The position numbers and the translations under genes are program-made. A stretch of DNA of 64,000 nucleotides from contig NZ_CP093280.1 in assembly GCF_026651855.1 (NCBI RefSeq), positions 2,768,001-2,832,000 of the forward strand. The letters are read 5' to 3'. The notes beneath the pieces were generated by a model. It had not been told where the DNA came from and did not search any database. It was given only the letters and a program-made list of their open reading frames with translations. This DNA comes from Pseudomonas silvicola. GTDB taxonomy: Bacteria > Pseudomonadota > Gammaproteobacteria > Pseudomonadales > Pseudomonadaceae. Shown here piece by piece: positions 30,095-39,248 of the stretch (position 1 is its first letter; each line of letters opens with the position of its first letter).

Positions 30095-31306
30095 TTACTG
30101 GCGGTAGTTCTTCAGGAAGCCGCCGATACGCCCGATGGCCTGCTCCAGGTCATCGACCCGCGGCAGGGTGACGACGCGGAAGTGGTCCGGCCACGGCCAG
30201 TTGAACGCCGTACCCTGCACCACCAGCAGCTTTTCCGACAGCAGCAGGTCGAGCACGAACTTCTCGTCGTTGTGAATCGGGCACACCTTGGGGTCGATGC
30301 GCGGGAACGCGTACAGCGCGCCCATGGGCTTGACGCAGCTCACGCCGGGAATGTCGTTGAGCAGTTCCCAGGTACGGTTGCGCTGCTCCAGCAGCCGGCC
30401 ATTGGGCAGCACCAGGTCATTGATGCTCTGGTAGCCGCCCAGCGCCGTCTGGATCGCATGCTGGCTCGGCACGTTGGCGCACAGGCGCATGTTGGCCAGG
30501 ATGTCGATGCCTTCGATGTAGCTCTGGGCGTTGTGCTTGGGCCCGGAGATGGCGATCCAGCCGGAACGGAAACCCGCCACGCGGTACGACTTGGACAGGC
30601 CGTTGAAGGTCAGGCACAGCAGGTCCGGCGCCAGGGACGCGGTGCAGATGTGGACGGCGTCGTCGTACAGGATCTTGTCGTAGATCTCGTCGGAAAACAC
30701 CACCAGGTTGTGCTGGCGGGCGATTTCCAGCATGCCTTGCAGCACTTCCTTCGAATACACCGCGCCGGTCGGGTTGTTCGGGTTGATGATCACCATGGCC
30801 TTGGTGTTGGGGGTGATCTTGGCCTTGATGTCGTCCAGGTCAGGCCACCAGTTGGCCTGCTCGTCGCACAGGTAGTGCACGGCATGGCCGCCGGCCAGGG
30901 CCACCGAGGCGGTCCACAGCGGGTAGTCGGGTGCCGGTACCAGCACCTCGTCGCCGTTGTTGAGCAGGGCCTGCAGGGCCATCACGATCAACTCGGAAAC
31001 ACCGTTGCCCAGGTAGATGTCCTCGATGCCGATGCCTTCCACCTGCTTCTGCTGGTAGTACTGCATCACGGCCTTGCGGGCGCTGAACAGGCCCTTGGAG
31101 TCGCTGTAGCCCTGCGCGGTCGGCAGGTTGCGGATCACGTCCTGGAGGATTTCCTCCGGCGCTTCGAAGCCAAAGGGGGCCGGGTTGCCGATGTTCAGCT
31201 TGAGGATGCGGTGGCCTTCCTCTTCCAGGCGTTTGGCGTGCTTGAGCACTGGCCCGCGAATGTCATAGCAGACGTTGGCGAGCTTGTTCGATTTGCTGAC
31301 CTGCAT
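30095..31306 (-). CDS. alaA: Alanine/valine-type aminotransferase AlaA
   Basis: A 403-residue fold-type I PLP enzyme making alanine from pyruvate and glutamate. The PLP lysine lies in GLSKSYRVAGFRSGW; other landmarks are NIGNPAPFGF, YLGNGVSELI, PNNPTGAVYS and FSDEIYDKI. ATG 31306 begins MQVSKSNKLANVCYDIRGPV, the family start; the upstream open frame is spurious. Divergent from msrB. Confidence 0.95.
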   Translation of the reverse strand: MQVSKSNKLANVCYDIRGPVLKHAKRLEEEGHRILKLNIGNPAPFGFEAPEEILQDVIRNLPTAQGYSDSKGLFSARKAVMQYYQQKQVEGIGIEDIYLGNGVSELIVMALQALLNNGDEVLVPAPDYPLWTASVALAGGHAVHYLCDEQANWWPDLDDIKAKITPNTKAMVIINPNNPTGAVYSKEVLQGMLEIARQHNLVVFSDEIYDKILYDDAVHICTASLAPDLLCLTFNGLSKSYRVAGFRSGWIAISGPKHNAQSYIEGIDILANMRLCANVPSQHAIQTALGGYQSINDLVLPNGRLLEQRNRTWELLNDIPGVSCVKPMGALYAFPRIDPKVCPIHNDEKFVLDLLLSEKLLVVQGTAFNWPWPDHFRVVTLPRVDDLEQAIGRIGGFLKNYRQ

Positions 31307-31472
31307 GATGGAGTCCCAAGGAAAAAAGTGCCGCGAAGTGGCGCCATGAAAATGAAATTGAATGCGCCTGGCGTGGGTGACAGACTGGGGTCTGAACAAG
31401 GCGCAATCATACGTGCCACCCGATCCCCGGAAAAGGGACAGATCGGGGTTTTTCCGCTGCCGAGGTAACCCG

Positions 31473-31874
31473 ATGACCACGTTCAACAAGACCGAAGAAG
31501 AATGGAAGGCGATGCTCGACCCCGAGCAATACAACGTCTGCCGGCTAAAGGCCACCGAACGACCTTTCACCGGCAAGTACAACAGCACCAAGACCGACGG
31601 TGTGTACCACTGTGTCTGCTGTAACGCCGCGCTGTTCGATTCCACCACCAAGTTCGACTCCGGTTGCGGCTGGCCGAGCTTCTATGCGCCGATCGAAGAC
31701 AGCGCCATGGTCGAGATCCGCGACACCAGCCACGGCATGATCCGTACCGAAGTGACCTGCGCCGCCTGCGCCGCCCACTTGGGCCACGTGTTTCCCGATG
31801 GCCCGCCGCCCACCGGGCTGCGCTACTGCATCAACTCGGTGTGCCTGGACCTGGTGCCTCGTACCGTCGAGTAA
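31473..31874 (+). CDS. msrB: Peptide methionine (R)-S-oxide reductase MsrB
   Basis: Repairs R-sulfoxides of protein-bound methionine. The 133-residue protein has two CxxC zinc pairs ([10 protein letters not shown] and [12 protein letters not shown]), the substrate motif [11 protein letters not shown] and the catalytic Cys in [14 protein letters not shown] 31473 follows CGAGG. It heads a thiol-oxidation cluster with gpx and ospR. Confidence 0.97.
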   Translation: MTTFNKTEEEWKAMLDPEQYNVCRLKATERPFTGKYNSTKTDGVYHCVCCNAALFDSTTKFDSGCGWPSFYAPIEDSAMVEIRDTSHGMIRTEVTCAACAAHLGHVFPDGPPPTGLRYCINSVCLDLVPRTVE

Positions 31875-31883
31875 CCCCCGACT

Positions 31884-31920
31884 CGCAGGGGCTGGCTTGC
31901 CAGCCAGCTCCTGCAGGAGG
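31884..31920. repeat. REP-like palindrome between msrB and gpx
   Basis: An inverted repeat around GGCTGGCTTGCCAGCC. A related copy lies at about 30039-30062, upstream of htpX, with the shared core CTGGCAAGCCAGC. Confidence 0.5.
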
Positions 31921-31994
31921 CGAATCGCAGCAAATAGATTGTGTGCAATTGAATTGCACGCTATGGTCGTGTTCTCAACCCGAGGGCACCTGCC

Positions 31995-32480
31995 ATGAGC
32001 GACGCGCTGCTGAATATTCCCTGCACCACCATCACCGGTGAGCAGAAAACCCTGGCCGACTTCCACGGCAAGGCCATCCTGGTGGTCAATACGGCCAGCA
32101 AGTGTGGCTTCACGCCGCAATACAAGGGCCTGGAGCAGTTGTGGAAAGACTACAAAGACCAAGGCCTGGTGGTGCTGGGCTTTCCCTGCAACCAATTCGG
32201 CAAGCAGGAGCCGGGCAACGAAGGGGAGATATCGCAGTTCTGCGAGCTGAACTTCGGTGTCAGTTTCCCGCTGTTCAAGAAAATCGACGTCAATGGTGCA
32301 GACGCCCATCCCCTGTTCGTGCAGTTGAAACAGCGGGCCCCCGGGCTGCTGGGCTCGAAGGGCATCAAGTGGAATTTCACCAAGTTCCTGATTGGCAAGG
32401 ACGGTAAGCTGGTCAAGCGGTTCGGCCCCACCACCAAGCCTCAGGAGCTGGATAGCGAGATCCAAGCCTTGCTCAAATGA
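31995..32480 (+). CDS. gpx: Thioredoxin/glutathione-type peroxidase (Gpx)
   Basis: A 161-residue Cys-type glutathione peroxidase homologue. The peroxidatic Cys37 is in NTASKCGFTPQY, the conserved Gln in FPCNQFGKQEPG, and the WNFTKFL tetrad residues are present. The resolving Cys (FCELNFGVSFPLF) suggests use of thioredoxin. Its TGA overlaps the ospR ATG (ATGA), so the two are co-translated. Confidence 0.95.
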   Translation: MSDALLNIPCTTITGEQKTLADFHGKAILVVNTASKCGFTPQYKGLEQLWKDYKDQGLVVLGFPCNQFGKQEPGNEGEISQFCELNFGVSFPLFKKIDVNGADAHPLFVQLKQRAPGLLGSKGIKWNFTKFLIGKDGKLVKRFGPTTKPQELDSEIQALLK

Positions 32481-32950
32481 ACGGTCTGCTGCTGGATGAC
32501 CAGTTGTGCTTCAAGTTGTACGCCGCTTCCCGGGCGGTGACCCGTGGCTACAAGCCCATGCTCGATGCCCTGGGCCTGACGTACCCGCAGTACCTGGCCC
32601 TGCTCGTGCTGTGGGAATGGCATGAGAGCCAGCCCGAGCAGCCAACGGTCAAGGCGCTGGGGGAGCGTCTGATGCTGGACTCCGGCACCCTCACGCCGTT
32701 GCTCAAGCGTATTGAACAGATGGGCCTGGTGAGGCGTCGTCGTGCGGCCCGGGATGAGCGCGAGGTGCACCTGAGCCTCAGCGCCGAGGGCCTGGCCCTG
32801 AGCCGCAAGGCAAGCGAGTTGCGCCAGCAGTTGATTTGCGCCAGCGGCCTGGACCTCAACGAACTGCAGCCCCTGCAAGCGGGGTTGGAGCAACTGTTGG
32901 CCAGGCTCATGGTGCTGGGGCGATCGGCACCCAGTGGTCGATCAGGGTGA
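32477..32950 (+). CDS. ospR: MarR-family oxidative-stress regulator OspR
   Basis: A 157-residue OhrR-like repressor with the sensing Cys11 in LLLDDQLCFKLYAAS and the winged helix SGTLTPLLKRIEQMGLVRRR. The gpx-ospR overlap and the sagS gene beyond it match the P. aeruginosa gpx-ospR-sagS order as I recall it, where OspR controls gpx and pigment. It paralogises ohrR at 19883. Its 3' end overlaps the convergent sagS end by 44 bases. Confidence 0.85.
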   Translation: MNGLLLDDQLCFKLYAASRAVTRGYKPMLDALGLTYPQYLALLVLWEWHESQPEQPTVKALGERLMLDSGTLTPLLKRIEQMGLVRRRRAARDEREVHLSLSAEGLALSRKASELRQQLICASGLDLNELQPLQAGLEQLLARLMVLGRSAPSGRSG

Positions 32951-35228
32951 CCAGTTCCTCACGTCGGAACGGTTTGGCCAGGTAGTCGCTCATGCCCGCG
33001 GCTCGGCAGCGCTCGCGCTCCTCTGGCATGGCGTTGGCGGTCAGGGCGACGATGGGCATTTGCGGCCAGCGGCCGCTCTGGCGTATGCGGCGGCTGGCCT
33101 CATAGCCGTCCATCACCGGCATGTTGCAATCCATCAGCACCAGGTCGTACTCGCGGTCTTCCAGTGCTGCCAGCGCCTCGCCGCCATGGGCCGCCACCGT
33201 GACCTCGCACCCCAGTTTGCTGAGCATGCCCTTGGCCACCAGCTGGTTGACGGGGTTGTCTTCCACCAACAGGATGCGCGCCCGCCGCTGGGCGGCTTCG
33301 CCGCGCTCCAGCGCTTGCTGCTGGGTCGGCTCGTCGCCCAGCAGGGTGCGTTTGAGCGTCTGGTACAGGGCGTTGCGCGCCAGCGGGCGGGCTTGCTGTT
33401 GCAGGGGGCTCAGGGCGGTAGCCTGCTCGGTGGGCAGGAAGTTGCCGTAGGCGGTCACCAGCAATATCGGCGCGTCGATGGCGGGGCGCAGGCCGAACAG
33501 GCAGTCCAGGCAGTCGGTGATCAGCAGGTCGGGCTTCAAGCCTTCCAGGGGGGCGTCGGTCCCCAGGCGCTGGTACTCCAGCCCCCAACCGGGCAGCAGG
33601 TTTTCCAGCAGTTCGGCCAGGCCGCTGCTGGCCGGGCTGATGGCCAGTACCTTGCCCTTCAGGGGCGGCGGGGCGATGGCCGGGGTGTGGGTCAGCAAGG
33701 GCAGGTCGGCGCTGAAGCGGCTGCCAAAACCCGCTTCGGAACTGATGCTCAGGCGGCCCTGCATGGCTTCGCAGAGGTTGTTGGTCAGCGCCAGCCCCAG
33801 GCCGGTACCGCCGAACTGGCGGGTGATGCCGGCGCCTGCCTGGGTGAAGGGTTGGAAGATCTTCACCTGGGCTTCCTGGGCAATCCCGATGCCGGTGTCG
33901 CACACCTCGATGCTGACCCCCCCGGGGTAGGTGCTCAGGCGCACATCGACACGGCCAAAGCGGGTGAACTTCAGGGCGTTGGACAACAGGTTGCTGACGA
34001 TCTGCCGCACGCGTGTGGGGTCGCCCAGCACCATGGAGGGGAAGGTGGGGGCGATCAGGCACGTCAACTCCACACTGGGCGCAGCGTTCTGTGACAACAG
34101 GTTGGCGGTGTCTTCCACCAGCGCGCCAAGGTCGAACGGAATGCGTTCGAGCTCCAATTGGCCCGCGTCGAATTTCGACAGGTCGAGAATGTCGTTGAGC
34201 AGTTCCACCAGCACTTTGCCCGAGTCATGGGCGATGGACAGCTGCTGGCGCTGTTCGGCGGTCAGCGGGCTGTCCAGGGACAGGGCGATCATGCCCAGCA
34301 GGCCGTTGAGCGGAGTACGGATCTCATGGCTCATGTTGGCCAGGAACGCGGCACGGGCCTGTGCCATGTCCAGGGCCGTGCGCCGGGCGTTTTCCAGTTC
34401 CTCGTTGGACAGGCTCAGGCGGATGTTGCTGGCCTTGAGCTCAGTGGTGCGCGCCGAGACAATGTTTTCCAGCTCGGCCAGGTACTCGGTCAGGCGGTTT
34501 TCGGCGGTGCGCCGTTGCTGGATCTCGGTGCTCATGCTGACGAACTGCTGGTTCGCCGCGCGCACCAGCACGCCGATTTCGTCGTGCTCGTGGCCGGGTG
34601 GGTAGTCCAGCTTGGTGGGCTTGGCTGCGTGCGGGTTGGAGTTGCTCAGCGCGCTGATCACCCGCACCAGTGGTTTGGTCAGCATGGTATAGAACAGGCC
34701 CAGCATGATGCCTGCCAGCAGCAGGCTGCGCAGGAAGCCGGAAAACAGGGTGATTTCGGCGCGGCGCAGAAAGCGCAGCCCGAACGCGAAGGTGTCCACG
34801 TCCAGGTGTAGGGTACCCAGGCGTTCACTGGGCATATGGCTCAGAAACAGGGGGTCATCGTACGTGCGGCGCTCGCCGAAGAGGAAGTCGCTGATCATCC
34901 GGTAGCGGCTTTCCGTGCGCGGGCGGCTGACGTTGGCCAGCACGGTATTGTTGTTGTCGGACAGGCGTGCGCCGACGATGGACTCGGAGTGCAACAGGCC
35001 GGCGGTCAGTTCCTTGGCCAGTTCGGCGTCGATGTTGTAGGCGATGCGCGAGGCGGGGTTGTGGCTGATCTCCAGCAACGACACCATCTCGCGGTTGATG
35101 GCCAGATCGACGTTGGCATAATCGATGCCGATCTGCACAATGCTCAACAATGTCCCGATGATGAAGCCGACCACTACCGTCAGTCGAGCCTGCTTGTACG
35201 ACAGCCGATGGGTAAACTTTATATCCAT
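32907..35228 (-). CDS. sagS: Hybrid sensor kinase SagS
   Basis: A 773-residue kinase: membrane helices at about 16-36 and 165-190 around a periplasmic domain, a HAMP-like linker and coiled coil, HisKA with His301 (MSHEIRTPLNGLLGM), an HATPase with GIGIAQ and GGTGLGLAL, a degenerate pseudo-receiver at about 510-620, and a C-terminal receiver with Asp700 in LVLMDCNMPVMDGYEA. It has no HPt. In P. aeruginosa SagS passes phosphate to HptB and governs biofilm commitment. The name rests on domain order and the gpx-ospR neighbourhood. Confidence 0.85.
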   Translation of the reverse strand: MDIKFTHRLSYKQARLTVVVGFIIGTLLSIVQIGIDYANVDLAINREMVSLLEISHNPASRIAYNIDAELAKELTAGLLHSESIVGARLSDNNNTVLANVSRPRTESRYRMISDFLFGERRTYDDPLFLSHMPSERLGTLHLDVDTFAFGLRFLRRAEITLFSGFLRSLLLAGIMLGLFYTMLTKPLVRVISALSNSNPHAAKPTKLDYPPGHEHDEIGVLVRAANQQFVSMSTEIQQRRTAENRLTEYLAELENIVSARTTELKASNIRLSLSNEELENARRTALDMAQARAAFLANMSHEIRTPLNGLLGMIALSLDSPLTAEQRQQLSIAHDSGKVLVELLNDILDLSKFDAGQLELERIPFDLGALVEDTANLLSQNAAPSVELTCLIAPTFPSMVLGDPTRVRQIVSNLLSNALKFTRFGRVDVRLSTYPGGVSIEVCDTGIGIAQEAQVKIFQPFTQAGAGITRQFGGTGLGLALTNNLCEAMQGRLSISSEAGFGSRFSADLPLLTHTPAIAPPPLKGKVLAISPASSGLAELLENLLPGWGLEYQRLGTDAPLEGLKPDLLITDCLDCLFGLRPAIDAPILLVTAYGNFLPTEQATALSPLQQQARPLARNALYQTLKRTLLGDEPTQQQALERGEAAQRRARILLVEDNPVNQLVAKGMLSKLGCEVTVAAHGGEALAALEDREYDLVLMDCNMPVMDGYEASRRIRQSGRWPQMPIVALTANAMPEERERCRAAGMSDYLAKPFRREELVTLIDHWVPIAPAP

Positions 35229-35363
35229 ATGGTCCGGGCCAGTGTTTCGTTCCGTGCGCGCTGGGCAAGCATAGCTGAAGTCCTGTTCGTTTCGGCGCTG
35301 TGAGTGGAGTATATCGACAGCGCACGGACGCCTTTTACTGTGATTGTGAAAAAAGGAGAAGCC

Positions 35364-36254
35364 ATGGACGCGCGTTTGAGTGCATTTCTGGAGCGCGCCG
35401 AGTCAGTGCTCGCACGGCTTGAACCGTTGTTGCCGGCCGTGCGCCCGGAAATCGACTGGTCCCGGTGCCTGGCCGCGCGTTGGCAGCGTGATGGCCGGTC
35501 GGGCTACCTGATGCCACTGCAGGTGAGCCTCGACACCCGCCTCACGGACTTGATCGGCGTGGACCGCCAGCGTGATCAGCTCGGCGCCAACACCCGGCAG
35601 TTCCTTCAGGGGTTGCCGGCCAACCACGCCCTGCTGTGGGGGTCGCGTGGTACCGGAAAGTCATCGCTGGTGCGCGCCTTGCTGGCCGAGCACGCGGCGC
35701 AAGGGCTGCGCCTGATCGAGATCGAGCGCGACCACCTGGCCGACCTTCCGCGGGTGGTGGAGCAACTGGTGCACCTGCCCCAGCGCTTTGTGCTGTTCTG
35801 CGACGATTTGTCATTCGAGTCAGGGGAGGGTGATTACCGTATCCTCAAGAGCGTGCTGGATGGCTCACTGGAATCGGCACCGGAGAACGTGCTGTTGTAC
35901 GCCACCTCCAACCGCCGGCACCTGGTGCCGGAAAAAGAGAGCGACAACGCCCACTGGCAAAACGTGGATGGCGAAATCCACCCCAGCGAGGCGGTGGAAG
36001 ACAAGATCGCGCTGTCCGACCGTTTCGGCCTGTGGCTGTCGTTCTACCCGTTCAATCAGGAACATTTTCTCGACGTGGTCGAGCACTGGGTGGGCCAGTT
36101 CGCCAGCCAGGCCGGCCTTGTCTGGCAACGCACCGAGGAGCTGGATATCCTCGCGGCACGCTGGGCCACTGGCCGCGGCAACCGCAACGGCCGCTGCGCC
36201 TACCAATTCGCCCGTTACTGGGTGGGCCTCAAATTACTGGAGCAACCGCAATGA
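35364..36254 (+). CDS. DUF815 AAA-type ATPase
   Basis: A 296-residue P-loop protein with Walker A WGSRGTGKSSLVRALL near residue 92, Walker B FVLFCDDLSF and sensor YATSNRRHL. The DUF815 family has no firm function. ATG 35364 follows AAAGGAGAAGCC. It overlaps the next gene by ATGA, so it is co-translated with the methionine sulfoxide reductase. Confidence 0.9.
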   Translation: MDARLSAFLERAESVLARLEPLLPAVRPEIDWSRCLAARWQRDGRSGYLMPLQVSLDTRLTDLIGVDRQRDQLGANTRQFLQGLPANHALLWGSRGTGKSSLVRALLAEHAAQGLRLIEIERDHLADLPRVVEQLVHLPQRFVLFCDDLSFESGEGDYRILKSVLDGSLESAPENVLLYATSNRRHLVPEKESDNAHWQNVDGEIHPSEAVEDKIALSDRFGLWLSFYPFNQEHFLDVVEHWVGQFASQAGLVWQRTEELDILAARWATGRGNRNGRCAYQFARYWVGLKLLEQPQ

Positions 36255-36733
36255 TTGATTTGAACAGCACCGGCCAGGGCCTCGAAGGCTACGCGATGCT
36301 GACCGCGCAACTGGAATCGCTGCTCGCCGACGAGCGTGACTTCATTGCCAACGCCTCGCAGTTTTCAGCATTCCTCTACCACTCCGTGGATGACCTGAAC
36401 TGGGCGGGTTTCTACCTGAACCGCAACGAGGAACTGGTACTGGGCCCGTTCCAGGGCCAGGTAGCCTGTGTGCGCATTCCGTTCGCCAAGGGCGTGTGCG
36501 GCGCCGCGGCGGCCACCCGCCAGACCCAGCGCGTGGAAGACGTGCACGCCTTCCCCGGCCACATTGCCTGTGACAGCGCATCGAACAGTGAGCTGGTGAT
36601 TCCGTTGATCAAGGAAGGGCGCCTGATTGGCGTACTGGACCTGGACAGCCCGAAGCTGGCACGCTTCGCCGAAGCGGATCAAGCCGGCATCGAAAAACTG
36701 GTGGACGTGTTCCTGCGCCTGACCGACTGCTGA
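36251..36733 (+). CDS. Free methionine (R)-sulfoxide reductase (GAF domain)
   Basis: A 160-residue GAF-fold fRMsr (YebR/MsrC type), which reduces free methionine-R-sulfoxide. The three family cysteines are visible in GQVACVRIPFAKGVCGAAAA and FPGHIACDSASNSELV. It starts inside the stop of the DUF815 gene (ATGA). Confidence 0.93.
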   Translation: MIDLNSTGQGLEGYAMLTAQLESLLADERDFIANASQFSAFLYHSVDDLNWAGFYLNRNEELVLGPFQGQVACVRIPFAKGVCGAAAATRQTQRVEDVHAFPGHIACDSASNSELVIPLIKEGRLIGVLDLDSPKLARFAEADQAGIEKLVDVFLRLTDC

Positions 36734-36745
36734 GCAGGAATCTGT

Positions 36746-36767
36746 AGCAGCGGACCCGGCCGCGTCG
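36746..36767. repeat. REP family A copy
   Basis: A 22-base unit beginning TAGCAGCGGACCCGG. It is identical to 52325-52346 and similar to 44175-44199. A partial inverted partner lies near 36790-36810. Confidence 0.6.
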
Positions 36768-36820
36768 GCATCGCACGCGGTTTACCTGGACCAAGCGGCC
36801 AGGTCCTCTATATAGCGCAG

Positions 36821-37585
36821 TCAGTCGTAGATGACCTTCTTCTTCCATTCCGGCTCCACTTCCTTGAGCCCGTCAGTCAGTTCGTTATGGTCATCTTCGC
36901 TGGGCGCCGTCTTGTCCAGCACCATGGCATTGGCGCGCCCCAGCAACTTCTCCATGTAGTGCAACTGTTCCTGGTAAACCGCCGGTTCCGGTTGCTTGCG
37001 CAAGTACTGCACGCCACGTTCGAATGCCAGCCGCGCCTGCCCAGGCTGCTCGGCCTGCAACGCCGCCTGCCCCAGGTTGTTGAAGAACTCGATATGCAAC
37101 AGCACCAGGATGTGGCGGATCTCGCGGATCCAGTGCTTGGCTTCATTGGCCGGCAGAAAACCGTCCTGTGCCGCGCGGGTCACCTGGCTGTGCAGCGCTT
37201 CAAGCAGAAAACGCACGTCCTTGGCCTTGGCTTCGGTCTGGATCGGCGTGGGCGGGTTGTTCACTGAAATGCCTTCACCCTTGGCGATTTCCGCTTCCAG
37301 TTCACCCAGGCGGGCGCGAACGCCTGCGTTGCCCTTGTCCTGGGCCAGGATGCGTTGGTTGAGGTTCAGTTCCAGACGCGTCAGCAATAGCTTCAGCGCC
37401 GGGGTCATCAACTGCCCCGGAAAGGTCTCGGTGATTTCGCCGCAGCGGCGCAAGCGGTCATGAAGCTCGAGCTTGAGCTTCTTCTTTTCCAGCTTGTTGT
37501 TCTCCACCACATTGTTCAGGTAGCCGATGGCAATCAATATAACGATCCCCGCTACTATAAGCAGGGTGATCATGAGTGGTGTCAC
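36821..37585 (-). CDS. Hypothetical membrane-anchored helical protein
   Basis: A 254-residue protein with one N-terminal helix (LMITLLIVAGIVILIAIGYL) and a long, highly charged helical body. The helix is followed by a basic coiled-coil stretch (NNKLEKKKLKLELHDRLRR). Residues about 130-215 resemble TPR-like helical pairs (ILVLLHIEFFNNLGQAALQA, then QARLAFERGVQYLRKQP). The orientation puts the body in the cytosol. Conserved-looking but not identified. Confidence 0.75.
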   Translation of the reverse strand: MTPLMITLLIVAGIVILIAIGYLNNVVENNKLEKKKLKLELHDRLRRCGEITETFPGQLMTPALKLLLTRLELNLNQRILAQDKGNAGVRARLGELEAEIAKGEGISVNNPPTPIQTEAKAKDVRFLLEALHSQVTRAAQDGFLPANEAKHWIREIRHILVLLHIEFFNNLGQAALQAEQPGQARLAFERGVQYLRKQPEPAVYQEQLHYMEKLLGRANAMVLDKTAPSEDDHNELTDGLKEVEPEWKKKVIYD

Positions 37586-37749
37586 CGTGTAAGCCTCGTC
37601 AGGTTATCGTCCATTTGAGTGTAGTGGCTTCGCCCCCACCCGGATAGTGGCGTTTGCCCCGGGAGCCTGCCGGGCAGGGCGCCCGGTGCCGTTCCCAATC
37701 AGGTTATCGGCCGGGAAGTCATTGATTTAAATAAATTTATCACAGGGGG

Positions 37750-37778
37750 TTGACGACTCTTCAAACCACCCCTAGAAT
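37750..37778 (+). promoter_or_regulatory. Promoter of the Glu/Gly tRNA operon
   Basis: TTGACG, 17 bases, TAGAAT, followed by the GC-rich discriminator GCGCGCC typical of stringently controlled stable-RNA genes. tRNA-Glu starts 62 bases after the -10. Confidence 0.85.
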
Positions 37779-37839
37779 GCGCGCCACTTGCAGCGTAAAG
37801 CACACAGCGAAGCGCGGCAGGGAGTGAATGTTGTAGTGT

Positions 37840-37915
37840 GTCCCCTTCGTCTAGTGGCCTAGGACACCGCCCTTTCACGGCGGTAACAGGGGTTCGAGTC
37901 CCCTAGGGGACGCCA
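37840..37915 (+). tRNA. tRNA-Glu(TTC), copy 1
   Basis: 76 nt including an encoded CCA. The acceptor GTCCCCT pairs with AGGGGAC. The anticodon stem CCGCC/GGCGG holds loop CTTTCAC (anticodon TTC), and the T loop is GGTTCGAGTC. Confidence 0.98.
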
Positions 37916-37917
37916 AT

Positions 37918-37993
<76 letters not shown>

Positions 37994-38097
37994 ATTTTAA
38001 ACGGTCTTGCTTTCGGGCGGGGCTGAGTGAAACCAGAACCAAGTCTTCGGATGCGGGGCTGGGCACTGGAACACACACCATGTGTTCCGGGCAGCGT

Positions 38098-38173
38098 GTC
38101 CCCTTCGTCTAGTGGCCTAGGACACCGCCCTTTCACGGCGGTAACAGGGGTTCGAGTCCCCTAGGGGACGCCA
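38098..38173 (+). tRNA. tRNA-Glu(TTC), copy 2
   Basis: Identical to copy 1, exactly 258 bases downstream. Confidence 0.98.
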
Positions 38174-38175
38174 AT

Positions 38176-38251
<76 letters not shown>

Positions 38252-38355
38252 ATTTTAAACGGTCTTGCTTTCGGGCGGGGCTGAGTGAAACCAGAACCAA
38301 GTCTTCGGATGCGGGGCTGGGCACTGGAACACACACCATGTGTTCCGGGCAGCGT

Positions 38356-38431
38356 GTCCCCTTCGTCTAGTGGCCTAGGACACCGCCCTTTCACGGCGGT
38401 AACAGGGGTTCGAGTCCCCTAGGGGACGCCA
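38356..38431 (+). tRNA. tRNA-Glu(TTC), copy 3
   Basis: Identical to copies 1 and 2, at the same 258-base period. The junction to the following tRNA-Gly is one base longer (ATTT instead of AT after CC). Confidence 0.98.
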
Positions 38432-38434
38432 TTT

Positions 38435-38510
<76 letters not shown>

Positions 38511-38521
38511 TATTCATCAAG

Positions 38522-38547
38522 AACGCCGCTCACTGAGCGGTGTTTTT
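38522..38547 (+). terminator. Terminator after tRNA-Gly 3
   Basis: Stem around CCGCTCACTGAGCGG followed by TGTTTTTG. Confidence 0.8.
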
Positions 38548-38648
38548 GTTTGCGCGCGATTTGCCCTCGGTCGGCATTCGCCGCGAAGGGAAGGGCGCGC
38601 CCGAATAGCGCTAAATGCATGAATTTGAAAAATATTTTCAAAAAGGGC

Positions 38649-38677
38649 TTGCCAAACAATCCAAATGGATTCAAAAT
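38649..38677 (+). promoter_or_regulatory. Candidate promoter of tRNA-Gly 4
   Basis: TTGCCA, 17 bases, CAAAAT, about 70 bases before the tRNA. The -35 matches consensus at 5 of 6 positions and the -10 at 4 of 6. Confidence 0.5.
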
Positions 38678-38746
38678 CTGCCCCATCGAAACGTTGATGA
38701 AACATCAACGATTTCAACAAGATAGCTGCTTAGTAAGTTGTCTTTT

Positions 38747-38822
<76 letters not shown>

Positions 38823-38833
38823 TATTCATCAAG

Positions 38834-38859
38834 AACGCCGCTCACTGAGCGGTGTTTTT
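38834..38859 (+). terminator. Terminator after tRNA-Gly 4
   Basis: Exact copy of the 38522 hairpin and T-run. Confidence 0.8.
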
Positions 38860-38960
38860 GTTTGCGCGCGATTTGCCCTCGGTCGGCATTCGCCGCGAAG
38901 GGAAGGGCGCGCCCGAATAGCGCTAAATGCATGAATTTGAAAAATATTTTCAAAAAGGGC

Positions 38961-38989
38961 TTGCCAAACAATCCAAATGGATTCAAAAT
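38961..38989 (+). promoter_or_regulatory. Candidate promoter of tRNA-Gly 5
   Basis: Exact copy of the 38649 TTGCCA-17-CAAAAT arrangement. Confidence 0.5.
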
Positions 38990-39058
38990 CTGCCCCATCG
39001 AAACGTTGATGAAACATCAACGATTTCAACAAGATAGCTGCTTAGTAAGTTGTCTTTT

Positions 39059-39134
<76 letters not shown>

Positions 39135-39145
39135 AATTAATCAAG

Positions 39146-39171
39146 AACGCCGCTCATTGAGCGGCGTTTTT
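39146..39171 (+). terminator. Terminator after tRNA-Gly 5
   Basis: AACGCCGCTCATTGAGCGGC then GTTTTTG. The stem is slightly better paired than in the upstream copies. Confidence 0.85.
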
Positions 39172-39205
39172 GTTTGTGCTTGAAAAAGCAGATACAGGGC
39201 TAAAG

Positions 39206-39231
39206 AAAAAGCCGCTCGATGAGCGGCTTTT
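39206..39231 (-). terminator. Terminator of the convergent minus-strand gene
   Basis: AAAAAGCCGCTCGATGAGCG followed by GCTTTTC. The run of A on the plus strand gives the U-run for the minus-strand gene ending at 39249. Confidence 0.8.
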
Positions 39232-39248
39232 CTGCACCTGCGAAAGCA

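Noticed and set aside
30182-31468. 428-residue plus-strand frame opposite alaA
   Set aside because: Shadow frame; alaA has the full PLP-enzyme motif set.
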